A stretch of DNA of 64,000 bases from JAXMDT01 sp046348685 (GCA_046348685.1 JAXMDT010000006.1:34790-98789); one strand, 5' to 3'; shown: positions 31,701 through 40,351, counted from the first letter of the stretch. Translations and numbers: made by a program. Notes: generated by a model not told the origin, from the letters alone.

Positions 31701-34700
31701 CATTGGCTTCCGGCGCATCGTTGAAGTTCTGGCCGGTAATGGTCATGGTGACGGTCGAGGTCGAGGTTGCACCGTGCTCATCGGTGATGGTGTAGGTGAA
31801 GGTATCGGTGGTAGTCTGACCCGGGAGTAGGCCAGCATACGCGCCTGCGGTCGCGGTGTAGGTCAGTACGCCGCCGGTGAAATCCACCTGGCCTTTGGTA
31901 CCCGTCGTATCGATAGCGGTGATGTTGAACGTATCGCCATTGTCTATATCGCTGTCGTTCGAGAGCAGCAATGCAGTGAGATCAGCCGACGTATCGCCTT
32001 CGTTGATGGCAGATGCATCGTCCTCGGAAACCGGAGCGTCGTTGACGCCGGTAACCATAACGGTTGCGGTTGCCGTGGAGGTCGCGCCCGCTGCATCCTT
32101 GATCGTGTAGCTGAACGTTTCCGTCGCCGTTTCGCCTTCAGCAAGCGCGTCCGCCGCGGCGCTGTCAGCAATATAGGTAAGAGATTGCGTGGTTTCATCG
32201 AATGTCAATGCACCGAGCGTCAGAGCACTGCCGTCCACCGATGTAACGCGGAGCGTATCGCCCGTATCCGGATCGGTGTCATTTGCCAGTAAGCCCGCTA
32301 CGAGATTGCCGGTCGCAACATTTTCGGTTGCGGCAACCGCATCATCGTTCGCGGCCGGGCCATCATTGGCACCGGTAACCGTAACGGTGACGGTGGCTTC
32401 CGATGTCGCGCCATGCTCGTCGGATACGGTGTATTTGAAGGTATCGGTTGCGGTCTCGCCAGCCCCAAGAGCGGTGAAGGCTGCGTTATCAGCCGTGTAA
32501 GTGAGCATGCCGCCGGAAAGATTCACCGAGCCTTGCGTGCCCGTGGTATCGACGCTGGCGACACTGAGGATCGCCCCATTGTCTATATCCGTATCGTTGG
32601 AAAGAACCAAGCTGGTCAGGTTTGATGTCGTCGCGCCGGCGGCCACGGTGGTGGCATCTGCGACAGCAACCGGAGCATCGTTGGTGCCGGTGAGTGTGAT
32701 CGTCGCCGTGGCAGTTGAAGTTTCACCCGATGGATCTTCAACCGTATAGGTGAAGGTTTCGGCCGCGGTCTCGCCTTCCGCCAGACTGTCTTCGTTCGAC
32801 AGATAAACCAGCGTTTGATTGGCTTCGTCGAAGGTGAGCGTGCCTTTCGTGAGCGCGCTGTCATCGATTGAGGTAACGCGAAGCGCATCGTTATCCGCAT
32901 CGGTGTCGTTGGCCAGAATCTGCGGGATCAAATTGCTCGTAGCAATATTTTCAACCGCGTTAAGGTCATCATCGTTTGCAACTGGCGCGTCGTTAAAATC
33001 TGTGCCCGTGATCGTCATGGTGACGGTCGAGGTGGACGTTGCACCGTTGGAATCCGTGATGGTGTAAGTGAAGGTGTCCGTGGTGGTCTGGCCCGGCTGC
33101 AGCCCAGCATATGCGCCTGCGGTTGCGGTATAGGTCAGCACGCCGCCAGTGAAATCCACCTGGCCTTTCGTGCCGGTGGAGTCAATGCCCGTAATACTGA
33201 ACGTATCGCCGTGATCGACATCGCTGTCGTTCGAAAGCAGAAGCGAGGTGAGGTCAACCGACGTATCGCCTTCGTTGAGGGCGGACGCGTCGTCTTCGGA
33301 ATCCGGGCCGTCATTGACGCCAGTGAGTGTGACGGTCGCGGTTGCCGTGGAGCTTGCGCCGCTTGCATCTTCAATGGTATAGGTGAAGGATTCGGTGACG
33401 GTTTCACCCGCAGCAAGCGCATCCGCATCCGGGCCGTTGGCCACATAGGTGAGGGTCTGGCTGGATTCATCGAAAGTGATCGCGCCGATATTCAGGCCGG
33501 AACCATCAACTGAAACCACGCTCAGGACATCGCCGTTATCCGGATCGACATCGTTCTGCAACAGCGTTTCAATCAGATTACCGGTTTGCAGATTTTCGGT
33601 CGCAGCGATCGCATCATCATTCGCGGTCGGGCCGTCGTTCGCGCCGGTGATAGTGACGGTAACACTTGCCGTAGACGTTGCCCCGTGTTCATCGGTGACG
33701 GTGTAGGCGAAATTGTCGATGGCGGTTTCGCCAGCGGCCAGTGCCGCATAGCTTGCGCCATCCGCCGTGTAGGTCAGCGTCTGCGTCATTTTGTCAAACA
33801 CGACGGTGCCTGCGGTGATGCCGGTATCGACCGAATCGATCGTCAGGACCGCGCCGTGATCGACATCGGTATCGTTGCTGACCAGTGCAGCAGCCAGGTT
33901 TGCCGACGTTGCGCCAGCAGCGACAACCACGCTATCTGCATTGGCAACCGGGCCATCGTTGGTGCCGGTGACGGTAATCGTCGCCGTTGCGGTCGAAGTC
34001 TCGCCGCTCGGATCGGTAATCGTGTAGGTGAACGTTTCCGTCGCCGTTTCGCCAAGGGCAAGCGCGTCCGCCGCATCTGCATCCGCCGCATAGGTAAGTG
34101 TCTGGCTCGGCTCATCGAAGGTGAGGGTGCCAAGCGTCAGGCCCGAATCATTCACGTTGGTGACGCGAAGCGTGTCGTTATCCGCATCCGTATCATTGGC
34201 AAGAAGCACCGGAACCAGATTGGGCGTTGTCGCGTCTTCATTGACGTCGATGGAATCATCGTTCGCCACCGGCGCATCGTTCACGTTCACGCCTGTGATC
34301 GTCATGGTGACGGTCGAGGTGGATGTCGCGCCATGTTCGTCGGTGATGGTGTAAGTGAAGGTGTCGGTCGTGGTCTGACCCGGTAGCAGACCGGCATAGG
34401 CGCCTGCGGTTGCGGTGTAGGTCAGTACGCCGCCGGTGAAATCCACCTGGCCTTGCGTGCCGGTGGTGTCGATACCGGTGATGGTAATGCTGTCATTATG
34501 ATCGACGTCGCTGTCGTTGGAAAGCACGAGCGAGGTGAGATCAACCGACGTATCGCCTTCATTGATAGAAGACGTATCGTCCTGGGAAACTGGGCCATCG
34601 TTGACGCCGGTGATGGTCACGGTAGCGGTTGCCGTAGAGGTCGCGCCCGCTGCATCCGAGATGGTGTAGGTGAAGGAATCGGTCGTCGTTTCGCCTTCGG

Positions 34701-37110
34701 CGAGAGATTCATACGCGCCTGCCGTATAGCTAACGGTACCTGCGTTGAAATCAACAGTGCCCTGCGTACCCGTGGTATCGACCGAGGTTATGCTGATCGT
34801 ATCGCCATTGTCCGGATCGGTGTCGTTGGCAAGCAGCGTTGCAGACACATTACCGGTCGTGCCGCCTGCCGCGACTGTCAGAATATCATCGGTCGCCGTC
34901 GGGCCGTCGTTGACGCCGGTAACGGTTACGGTAACGGTGGCGGTGGAGCTTAGCCCGCCGCTATCGCGCATCGTATAGGTGAAGGATTCGGTCGCGGTTT
35001 CGCCTGCGGCCAGTGCATTGAAAGCAGAGGTATCGGCACTGTATTCCAGTGTTTGCGAACCCGCGCTAAAATTAACCTGGCCCAAGGTTACGGTGCTATC
35101 ATCCACTGAGGTAATAGCCTTGGTGTCAACCGTATCGGGATCAGTATCGTTAGCGAGCACATCATTGTAAATATTACCGGTCGTTTCGCCTTCGTTGACG
35201 GAAACGGCATCATCAACCGCCGTCGGCGCGTCATTGACACCGGTAACGGTGACATGGACCGTAGCGGTGGACATGGCGAAAGAGCCGTCACGCATTGTAT
35301 AGGTGAAGGTATCTGTCGCGGTCTGGCCGGCGCCGAGATAGCCGAATGCCGCCGGATTTGATGTATAGGTCACGATCTGGTTAACGGAATCGAACGCAAC
35401 GGTGCCTTGCGTGCCGGTGGTATCGACGGACTGGATGCGCTTGATGTCGCCGATATCCAAATCGGTGTCGTTGGCAAGGAGATCGGGCGCAAGATTTGCA
35501 GTCGTCGCGCCCAGATTGGCATCGACATTGTCATCAACGGCGGTCGGATCGTCATTCGTACCGGCAATGTTGACGGTTACGGTTGCCTTGCGGCTGATGC
35601 CACCTTCGTCCTGGATAACATATTCAAAATAATCGACGCCAGACTGACCTTCGCGCAGGCCGTCAACTTCCGGGCCTTCAGGCGTGTAGGTGAGAATCTG
35701 GTTGTCTTTGTCAAAAAATACGGTGCCATGCGTGATCGTTGTGATGACATTGGTAATATGTACAGCACCCTCAGCATCGGAATCGTTGGCAAGCACGAAA
35801 TTATAGAGATTGGCGCTTTCAAAGTTTTCAATCTCGTACGTCGTATCGCCGACCGCTACGGGCGCGGAGTTTCCGTCCGTGATGGTCGCAATAAAGATAT
35901 CGGAATGATTATTGGTATCGCTGCCGGATAGATTGCTGGCAGTGCTTTCAAAGGCAATTTTGTTGCCGTTGACAGGTGAAAATACCGGATTGATGGAAGC
36001 GCCATTCGCGCTGTCGCCTGTCAGCGGGTCGACGGAAACGCGCAGGAACTCACCGGTATTCAGATCCTTCATATAAATGTCGGCGACGCCGTTGGTATCG
36101 GAAGGATCGAAGTTGGTGGCTTCTGTGTAGAAAATAACCTTGGTGCCGTCCGGCGAGAACATCGGTTTGAAGGATGCACCGTTACCGATGATATTATTGA
36201 ATTTGGTGACAACATCCAGCTGACCGGTAATCAGGTTTTTGACAAAGATATCGCTAACGCCGTTATTGTCCGTGATGTCGGCGATATTGCTGGTTGTGCT
36301 CGCAAATACGATTTTAGTGCCATCCGGGGAAAATGCGAAATCGCTTACAGTGCCATCGGTGGCCTGTTGTGCGATCGAGTTCGTGTTAACGCGCGCAACG
36401 CTTCCCGAAGAAAGGCTCTTGACGAAAAGATCCTGAATGCCGTTCGTATCGACGCCGGCTAAATTTGACGCGGTGCTCAAAAACGCAATACGACCATTGT
36501 CAGCGACCAAATGGGAAATTTCACCGTTCGCTTCCTGGCCAAGCACGTTGACGGACAGACGGCTTACTTCGCCGGTAGCGAGATTCTTCGAGAAAATATC
36601 GTTGGTGCCGTTGGTGTCATTAGGAACCAGCGTGGAGTCATTGCTGGTAAACACGATGGCATTGCTGTTGCCGTTATAGAAATAAGCGTCTTTAGAAGTG
36701 CCTGCGATTTGTGCGCCGAGGCCATTAGTGGAGACACGCGTTGTCGTAGCGCCGGCAATGTCATAGATGAAAATATCGGATGCACCATTGGTATCACCAG
36801 CAACAAGGTTGCTTGCAGTGCTTTGGAAAATAACTTTTGTACCATCGGTCGAAAAGCTGGCGTTCAGGGAATCGCCGTCACCGTCATGCGTGATTTGCGT
36901 CAGCTCGCCGGTCGTCAGGTTTTTTACGAAGATATCGTAATGGGAACCCGAGTCACCCGCAGGCCAGCCTGCCGCCGATGAATTCGATTTGCTGGCAAAT
37001 ACGATTTTAGTGCCGTCGGCGGAAAATTTTACGCCAGTCGCGTCCCCGTTTCCTAAAGTACCTGTGCTGCTGGTAGAGACAAGGTCTGTACCGGTGACGC
37101 TATATGGCAT
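28735..37110 (-). CDS. giant type I-secreted VCBS-repeat adhesin with N-terminal beta-propeller
   Basis: The 2791-residue protein resembles BapA/LapA-type biofilm adhesins. Residues ~1-410 hold seven TolB/PD40-like blades (FSADGTKIVFAS...DIFVKNLTTGE). Residues ~414-2420 hold 19 VCBS/cadherin-like domains of ~105 residues, each with LLANDTDPD calcium-type motifs and ending in VTVTGVND. Residues ~2425-2455 carry RTX-like nonapeptides (LKGGAGNDTITGGDD). The C-terminus has an unrecognised domain, YGGAGNDTFVFNKG and a type I secretion tail. There is no Sec signal peptide. GGGGAG lies 7 bases before the ATG. No type I secretion genes are in the window. Export and surface attachment are inferred. 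Confidence 0.92.
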   Translation of the reverse strand: MPYSVTGTDLVSTSSTGTLGNGDATGVKFSADGTKIVFASKSNSSAAGWPAGDSGSHYDIFVKNLTTGELTQITHDGDGDSLNASFSTDGTKVIFQSTASNLVAGDTNGASDIFIYDIAGATTTRVSTNGLGAQIAGTSKDAYFYNGNSNAIVFTSNDSTLVPNDTNGTNDIFSKNLATGEVSRLSVNVLGQEANGEISHLVADNGRIAFLSTASNLAGVDTNGIQDLFVKSLSSGSVARVNTNSIAQQATDGTVSDFAFSPDGTKIVFASTTSNIADITDNNGVSDIFVKNLITGQLDVVTKFNNIIGNGASFKPMFSPDGTKVIFYTEATNFDPSDTNGVADIYMKDLNTGEFLRVSVDPLTGDSANGASINPVFSPVNGNKIAFESTASNLSGSDTNNHSDIFIATITDGNSAPVAVGDTTYEIENFESANLYNFVLANDSDAEGAVHITNVITTITHGTVFFDKDNQILTYTPEGPEVDGLREGQSGVDYFEYVIQDEGGISRKATVTVNIAGTNDDPTAVDDNVDANLGATTANLAPDLLANDTDLDIGDIKRIQSVDTTGTQGTVAFDSVNQIVTYTSNPAAFGYLGAGQTATDTFTYTMRDGSFAMSTATVHVTVTGVNDAPTAVDDAVSVNEGETTGNIYNDVLANDTDPDTVDTKAITSVDDSTVTLGQVNFSAGSQTLEYSADTSAFNALAAGETATESFTYTMRDSGGLSSTATVTVTVTGVNDGPTATDDILTVAAGGTTGNVSATLLANDTDPDNGDTISITSVDTTGTQGTVDFNAGTVSYTAGAYESLAEGETTTDSFTYTISDAAGATSTATATVTITGVNDGPVSQDDTSSINEGDTSVDLTSLVLSNDSDVDHNDSITITGIDTTGTQGQVDFTGGVLTYTATAGAYAGLLPGQTTTDTFTYTITDEHGATSTSTVTMTITGVNVNDAPVANDDSIDVNEDATTPNLVPVLLANDTDADNDTLRVTNVNDSGLTLGTLTFDEPSQTLTYAADADAADALALGETATETFTYTITDPSGETSTATATITVTGTNDGPVANADSVVVAAGATSANLAAALVSNDTDVDHGAVLTIDSVDTGITAGTVVFDKMTQTLTYTADGASYAALAAGETAIDNFAYTVTDEHGATSTASVTVTITGANDGPTANDDAIAATENLQTGNLIETLLQNDVDPDNGDVLSVVSVDGSGLNIGAITFDESSQTLTYVANGPDADALAAGETVTESFTYTIEDASGASSTATATVTLTGVNDGPDSEDDASALNEGDTSVDLTSLLLSNDSDVDHGDTFSITGIDSTGTKGQVDFTGGVLTYTATAGAYAGLQPGQTTTDTFTYTITDSNGATSTSTVTMTITGTDFNDAPVANDDDLNAVENIATSNLIPQILANDTDADNDALRVTSIDDSALTKGTLTFDEANQTLVYLSNEDSLAEGETAAETFTYTVEDPSGETSTATATITLTGTNDAPVAVADATTVAAGATTSNLTSLVLSNDTDIDNGAILSVASVDTTGTQGSVNLSGGMLTYTADNAAFTALGAGETATDTFKYTVSDEHGATSEATVTVTVTGANDGPAANDDAVAATENVATGNLVAGLLANDTDPDTGDTLRVTSVDGSALTLGALTFDETTQSLTYIADSAAADALAEGETATETFSYTIKDAAGATSTATATVMVTGVNDAPVSEDDASAINEGDTSADLTALLLSNDSDIDNGDTFNITAIDTTGTKGQVDFTGGVLTYTATAGAYAGLLPGQTTTDTFTYTITDEHGATSTSTVTMTITGQNFNDAPEANDDNLNAVENVATGNLIPLILANDTDADNDTLVVTAVDNSAITLGTLTFNEAAQTLVYHANNATADALAEGETATETFTYTIKDPSGETSTATATITVTGTNDGPVATADTAAVNAGASTGNIHASLVSNDTDIDHGAILNVASVNTTGTQGTVAFNAAAHTLSYAANSAAFTALGAGQTATDTFKYTVADEHGATSETSVTVTVTGVNDGPTAVNDTASVNEDATTANLVAALLANDTDPDAGDTKSIVSVNAGGTTLGTVNFNAGTQTLTYAADKAAADSLKAGATATDTFTYTMKDAAGATSTATVTMTVVGVNDTPTAVNDAFSIATGATTANITSTLLSNDTDLDIGDTKAIASVNTTGTKGIVSFNAGTQSLTYKADNAAFTSLGAGQTATDTFKYTMKDSSGATSTATVTVTVTGVNDGPKAVNDTVNIKEDATTANLTATLLANDTDPDAGDTKSIASVNAAGLIYGTVTFNAATQSLVYAADKDAADALKAGQLVTETFTYTMQDAAGATSTATVTMKVTGVNDAPVAGDDTLEASSGTPLVISIASLLANDKDVDDTFNFNSITVAAAHGTVVNNGNGTLTYTAASGYAGADKFTYSIKDASGATDTADVNITVKSSGKVINGTSKNDTLKGGAGNDTITGGDDKGCVTVEKVSYFLGTKTSETLIAKDTDSNASTIGWSKAWGQYTPLFNITAVGIGETEATGYKFSSSIPSFDNTTGNAHANGIGTDGKANLGGTLNQEIGYDPRTQQSEKLVFDSKGELMSKAAFDLTAFFSKANGADNLGGTKYSEVGHWEAYKDGILVGQGDFVAGVNDTNNTDHATLSTIGSGNNESLLTLDFSTSGGFDKVVLSAKQYDGLNANQSSAAGKALGTANAKDSSDFMVRSVKVDMLENTFHVTVGDHLYGGAGNDTFVFNKGSGVDAIHDFTAGDIIQTNYKLTDVVTGFGTDTIIFKNGTAGYEAIVAEDNGHIWNAADFHFG
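30761..34600 (-). repeat. three tandem copies of a four-domain higher-order repeat in the adhesin
   Basis: VCBS domains 5-8, 9-12 and 13-16 form three successive ~1.28-kb units. The first domain of each unit has SINEGDTSVDLTSL-like text (domains 5, 9, 13). The second has the NLVPVLLANDTDADND type (6, 10, 14), the third the VAAGATS type (7, 11, 15) and the fourth the ENLQTGNL type (8, 12; 16 is more diverged). At DNA level the 18 bases GTGAAATCCACCTGGCCT-like recur near 31876, 33149 and 34437. Confidence 0.8.
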
Positions 37111-37461
37111 GAATCACTCCCCGAAAAACTTAAAATATGAATGGTTAAGGTTAAGATTTTAAGTAAATTATAATCTTAATTCGCATTCCTCGCAAACGGT
37201 ATTTTAAAATTAACTAATAGAAAACAAATATATTTTACTCGAACAAGGCTCAGAGCCGCTTACATATACGTCACTAATTCGTAAAAATTAACTATTATTT
37301 GTTACGATTAATGAAATATTAATTAATTAACAGCCTTTAGTTGTGTTAATTTTTTGCTTTATAACTTAACGTATTTGCGTGGCTTGTTAGTATTTGTCGG
37401 GTTGCGCATTCGTGTCATCCGGTTTAATTTTAAGCATCGTTTTCTGGGGACCTAGAAGACT
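37111..37461. promoter_or_regulatory. AT-rich divergent control region of adhesin and redoxin-oxygenase genes
   Basis: These 351 bases hold no gene that I can support. They are strongly AT-rich with runs such as TTAATTAATTAA. The most notable element is a perfect TTAA-N7-TTAA at 37308-37322, listed separately. CGTAACAAATAATAG, read on the minus strand just adjacent, recalls part of the shared motif at 8843. Both flanking promoters must lie here. Confidence 0.6.
37308..37322. promoter_or_regulatory. candidate CtrA-binding box TTAA-N7-TTAA
   Basis: TTAATGAAATATTAA matches the CtrA consensus exactly and is followed by a further TTAATTAA. It lies ~198 bases ahead of the adhesin start and ~140 ahead of the gene at 37462. 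CtrA control of surface adhesins is known in alphaproteobacteria. In such AT-rich DNA a chance match is possible. Confidence 0.45.
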
Positions 37462-38634
37462 ATGAGTAAAAGACAGTGGCTTACTGGCGATCCGGTGCCC
37501 ACGTTTACCGGCCGATGCAGCACGAACGGGCCATTTCAGTTCGATGCCGCGGCCGGACGCTATGTCGTGCTCTGCTTTTTCGGCTCAAGCCTTATCGAAA
37601 AAAATAAGCGTGCCCTTGAGTTTCTAATGTCGCATCAGGATTTTTTCGATGACGACAATGCATGCCTTTTCGGTGTCAGCGTCGACATCATGGACGAGAA
37701 GCAAGGCCGTGTCAGCCAGCGCATACCTGGCGTGCGTTTTTACTGGGATTCGGATTATACGATCAGCAGACTGTATGAGGCTATTGACGCAGGGCCTACG
37801 ACTCCAGGCGAGGCATTCGCCTATGAATCCTTTACCCTGGTGCTTGACCCCCAGCTGCGCGTCCTCGCGAAAATTTCGCTGAGAAACTTGGAGCATCATA
37901 ATGCGATGTTTTCGGATATCGTCGCTAAACTACCGCCTGTGGCCACGCATGGTGGCGGCATTGTGCCAGCTCCCGTACTTGTTTTGCCCCGCGTGTTCGA
38001 GCCGGAGTTCTGCCGCAGACTGATCGACATCTACAAGGCAGAGGGTGGAGTGGAATCAGGCTTCATGCGTCAGGTGGATGGCAAAACGGTGGGGGTGCTG
38101 GATAGTACGTACAAGAAACGCAAGGATTGTACGATCGCCGATTCTGAAATTCGCAAAGGCATCCGTATACGCATGAAGCGGCGGCTCTACCCGGAGATTG
38201 AAAAAGCCTTCCAGTTTCGAGCTACCCAGATGGAGCGCTACCTTGTCGCCTGTTACGACTCAGCGTCCGGCGGCTATTTCCGGCCACACCGCGACAATAC
38301 AACCAAAGCCACTGAACACCGTAAATTCGCCTGCACCATTAATCTCAATGCGGAGGAATACGAAGGGGGAGAGTTACGGTTTCCCGAATTCGGAATGCAG
38401 ACTTATCGCGCGCCGACCGGCGGTGCGGTGATTTTTTCCTGCTCGCTTCTGCATGAAGCAACGCCGGTGACGCGCGGCGAGCGTTATGCGTTCCTGCCTT
38501 TTATCCATGACGATGCAAGCGCCGAACTGCGAATCAAAAACGAAGTGTTTCTGGCCGAGGGAATGATTCGCGAGAACGAAGGCGCTAATCCAGAACCTTC
38601 CGCATCGCCACATGCGGTATCGTCACCTCGATAA
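37462..38634 (+). CDS. redoxin-like domain fused to 2OG-Fe(II) oxygenase
   Basis: The protein has 390 residues. Residues ~1-155 have a peroxiredoxin/thioredoxin-like layout (DPVPTFTGRC..., YVVLCFFGSS, LVLDPQLRVLAKI), but the peroxidatic position in CFFGSS carries no cysteine. Residues ~170-355 form a prolyl-4-hydroxylase-type oxygenase with Fe ligands His276 and Asp278 (FRPHRDN) and His331 (LLHEATPV), and a 2-oxoglutarate Arg in TRGERY. It probably hydroxylates a protein or small molecule; the target is unknown. The C-terminal ~17 residues overlap the end of the convergent GNAT gene by 50 bases. Confidence 0.82.
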   Translation: MSKRQWLTGDPVPTFTGRCSTNGPFQFDAAAGRYVVLCFFGSSLIEKNKRALEFLMSHQDFFDDDNACLFGVSVDIMDEKQGRVSQRIPGVRFYWDSDYTISRLYEAIDAGPTTPGEAFAYESFTLVLDPQLRVLAKISLRNLEHHNAMFSDIVAKLPPVATHGGGIVPAPVLVLPRVFEPEFCRRLIDIYKAEGGVESGFMRQVDGKTVGVLDSTYKKRKDCTIADSEIRKGIRIRMKRRLYPEIEKAFQFRATQMERYLVACYDSASGGYFRPHRDNTTKATEHRKFACTINLNAEEYEGGELRFPEFGMQTYRAPTGGAVIFSCSLLHEATPVTRGERYAFLPFIHDDASAELRIKNEVFLAEGMIRENEGANPEPSASPHAVSSPR

Positions 38635-39019
38635 ACGGCAAACCTTCACGCTTATACCCATGTTTTTCGTAAAACGGCACGGCATCCTCGCGCGCATGCA
38701 AGCTAATTTCCCGGTAAGATTGCGTACGGATACGATCTTCGGCATACGCTAATAATTTCGAACCGATGCCCTTGCCTTGGGCGAGAGGAGCAACCGCCAT
38801 CTGTCGAAGTTTCGCTTCGGCATCACTGACATGCCGGATAATCAGTGAGCCGATAGCCTCACTTTTTTCAAAAGCACCCAAAACAATGTCACCCATGTCA
38901 GCAGCCAGCTGCTCCGGCGTAAAATCCAAGCCGAGAGGCATACGCAGCACATCACGGCGCCGCGCGACCAGCTGGTTGTATTTAGGGCTGCCATAGCGAA
39001 CGTCTTTGAAAATGATCAT
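38585..39019 (-). CDS. GNAT family N-acetyltransferase
   Basis: The 144-residue single-domain acetyltransferase has the acetyl-CoA motif APLAQGKGIGSKLLAYAE (Q-x-x-G-x-G/A) near residue 85, preceded by strand AKLRQMAV and followed by SLHAREDAVPFYEKHGYKREG. It is of the ElaA-like type. The substrate is unknown. Its last codons overlap the 3' end of the oxygenase gene. Confidence 0.9.
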   Translation of the reverse strand: MIIFKDVRYGSPKYNQLVARRRDVLRMPLGLDFTPEQLAADMGDIVLGAFEKSEAIGSLIIRHVSDAEAKLRQMAVAPLAQGKGIGSKLLAYAEDRIRTQSYREISLHAREDAVPFYEKHGYKREGLPFIEVTIPHVAMRKVLD

Positions 39020-39067
39020 GAAAGTTTATTGATGTGTTTTACGCCAAAATTTTTCAGGATCAATGTA

Positions 39068-39478
39068 TTAACGGAAACTATCCCGAAAGGAAAACAGCAA
39101 CACTTTACCATGTGATTGCTCGTAGGACTGCAGTTTATTCGAATGAAGCATAAAATCCGAAAAACCAGAAATTTCCTTTGTTGAATGCGAAAGGTTCACA
39201 AATCCCATCTGCCAGTCAGGGAAAGACCGGTATTCTGCTACCTGGTCGATAAGCGTGAGAACATTATAATGCGTCGGATCGGCGCAGATATTTCTATAAA
39301 GATCTGTGACGGCTTCTTTAGGGCCTTCGATGACCTGCATGAAATTGCCATCTTTGTAGAGGAGCATTCCGGTAATCTCAAACCGTTTGTTATTGTCACG
39401 GCTTTTCTCAAGAAGCTGAATCAGTGCTTCTTCTGAGAAGGGTAACTTTGCAGTACTGACGTAAGCGATGGTATGCAT
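39068..39478 (-). CDS. standalone BLUF blue-light photoreceptor
   Basis: The 136-residue protein consists of a BLUF domain that binds FAD, plus a short C-terminal helical extension. From the ATG at 39478 the key residues are Tyr6 (IAYVSTA), Asn30, Gln48 (FMQVIEG) and Trp89 (PDWQMGF), all needed for the light-driven hydrogen-bond switch, so it should be photoactive. An earlier TTG at 39526 would add 16 residues with no family match. It has no output domain, so it must act through a partner. No obvious partner lies next to it. Confidence 0.88.
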   Translation of the reverse strand: MHTIAYVSTAKLPFSEEALIQLLEKSRDNNKRFEITGMLLYKDGNFMQVIEGPKEAVTDLYRNICADPTHYNVLTLIDQVAEYRSFPDWQMGFVNLSHSTKEISGFSDFMLHSNKLQSYEQSHGKVLLFSFRDSFR

Positions 39479-39548
39479 ATCTATTTTATTAAATAATCCT
39501 GTATCAAGATTCAATAGGCGGCTCAATCCACAATGACTACGCTTAGAT

Positions 39549-40034
39549 TTAATTAGCTAGATCAGCAGGGATGTTGCGAGGCTTGTTTTGACCGGTAACG
39601 CGGTGATAGTAATGTTTGATGATCTGGCAGTCGGTTTTGTAGGTTTCCATACCGCCAAGGCCGCCGCTGACAACTTCATGTGTTTTTTCATCGATGTAAA
39701 AATCGATCCAGCAAAAGCGTTTTTCGCAGGTGCTGTCCGGATGATGGTAGATGGGCTGCGGCCAACTGACGCGACCGCCGCACACCATAACGGGCGTTTT
39801 AAACGTATAACGTGTGCTGCAATCGATTTTGCCGCCGTCCGGCGCTGTTTTATAGTTGCCGCACGGATAGATATTATCCGGCTTTCCCCACTGCGCCGTG
39901 AGTTGCTGAAGGGTCTGGCCGTTCCAATGCGTCAGATATTTACGCATGTCCTCGGGCTTTTGCTGCGTGCAGGACGGCAGAAGCATCAAAGCCATAAACG
40001 CTATATTCACTATAACAACTTTATACATAACCAT
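39549..40034 (-). CDS. lipoprotein of unknown function
   Basis: The ~161-residue protein begins with a lipoprotein signal (hydrophobic VVIVNIAFMALMLLPSC, lipobox LLPSC). Five further cysteines lie in the mature part (YPCGNYK, KIDCST, MVCGG, STCEKRFCW), suggesting disulfides in the periplasm. It contains LTAQWGKPDNIYP, a stretch seen in SmpA/BamE-like small lipoproteins, but I do not assign it there. Three in-frame starts (GTG 40040, ATG 40034, ATG 40028) are possible. Confidence 0.7.
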   Translation of the reverse strand: MVMYKVVIVNIAFMALMLLPSCTQQKPEDMRKYLTHWNGQTLQQLTAQWGKPDNIYPCGNYKTAPDGGKIDCSTRYTFKTPVMVCGGRVSWPQPIYHHPDSTCEKRFCWIDFYIDEKTHEVVSGGLGGMETYKTDCQIIKHYYHRVTGQNKPRNIPADLAN

Positions 40035-40074
40035 ATACACTATTCTAATAATTCGCTGATTAGGAAACCAAATT

Positions 40075-40284
40075 ATGAAATTAAAGCTTGTCGCTCTCGT
40101 AGCATATGGAATTTACGAATATAATAAAAGACTGATTCAAGACGGTCAGCCTTCGCTGTTTGCGCAGGTGGATAAATACCTGCGAAATAAGATTAACCGT
40201 AATGCGCACAAAAATACATATTCGAGTTCAGGTTCAGATGCGGATGAATCAATTAACGATGTCAATCCAGGCAGGGCGATTTAA
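40075..40284 (+). CDS. small hypothetical protein
   Basis: This is an unrecognised 69-residue protein with a hydrophobic start (MKLKLVALVAYGIYEYNK) and a polar Ser/Asp/Asn-rich C-terminus. AGGAAA lies 8 bases before the ATG. The N-terminal stretch is too short and charged for a convincing signal peptide. It is divergent from the lipoprotein gene and convergent with ackA. Confidence 0.5.
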   Translation: MKLKLVALVAYGIYEYNKRLIQDGQPSLFAQVDKYLRNKINRNAHKNTYSSSGSDADESINDVNPGRAI

Positions 40285-40351
40285 ATTTTTTATAAAAGTA
40301 TAAACCAAAGAATAAACACAAGGTTTGCTAAGTTATTGTCGCAAAGGATCT

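Noticed and set aside
28735..37110. CRISPR-like periodic repeats
   Set aside because: The periodicity is ~315 bases and corresponds to protein domains in one open frame. No short repeats with unique spacers are seen.
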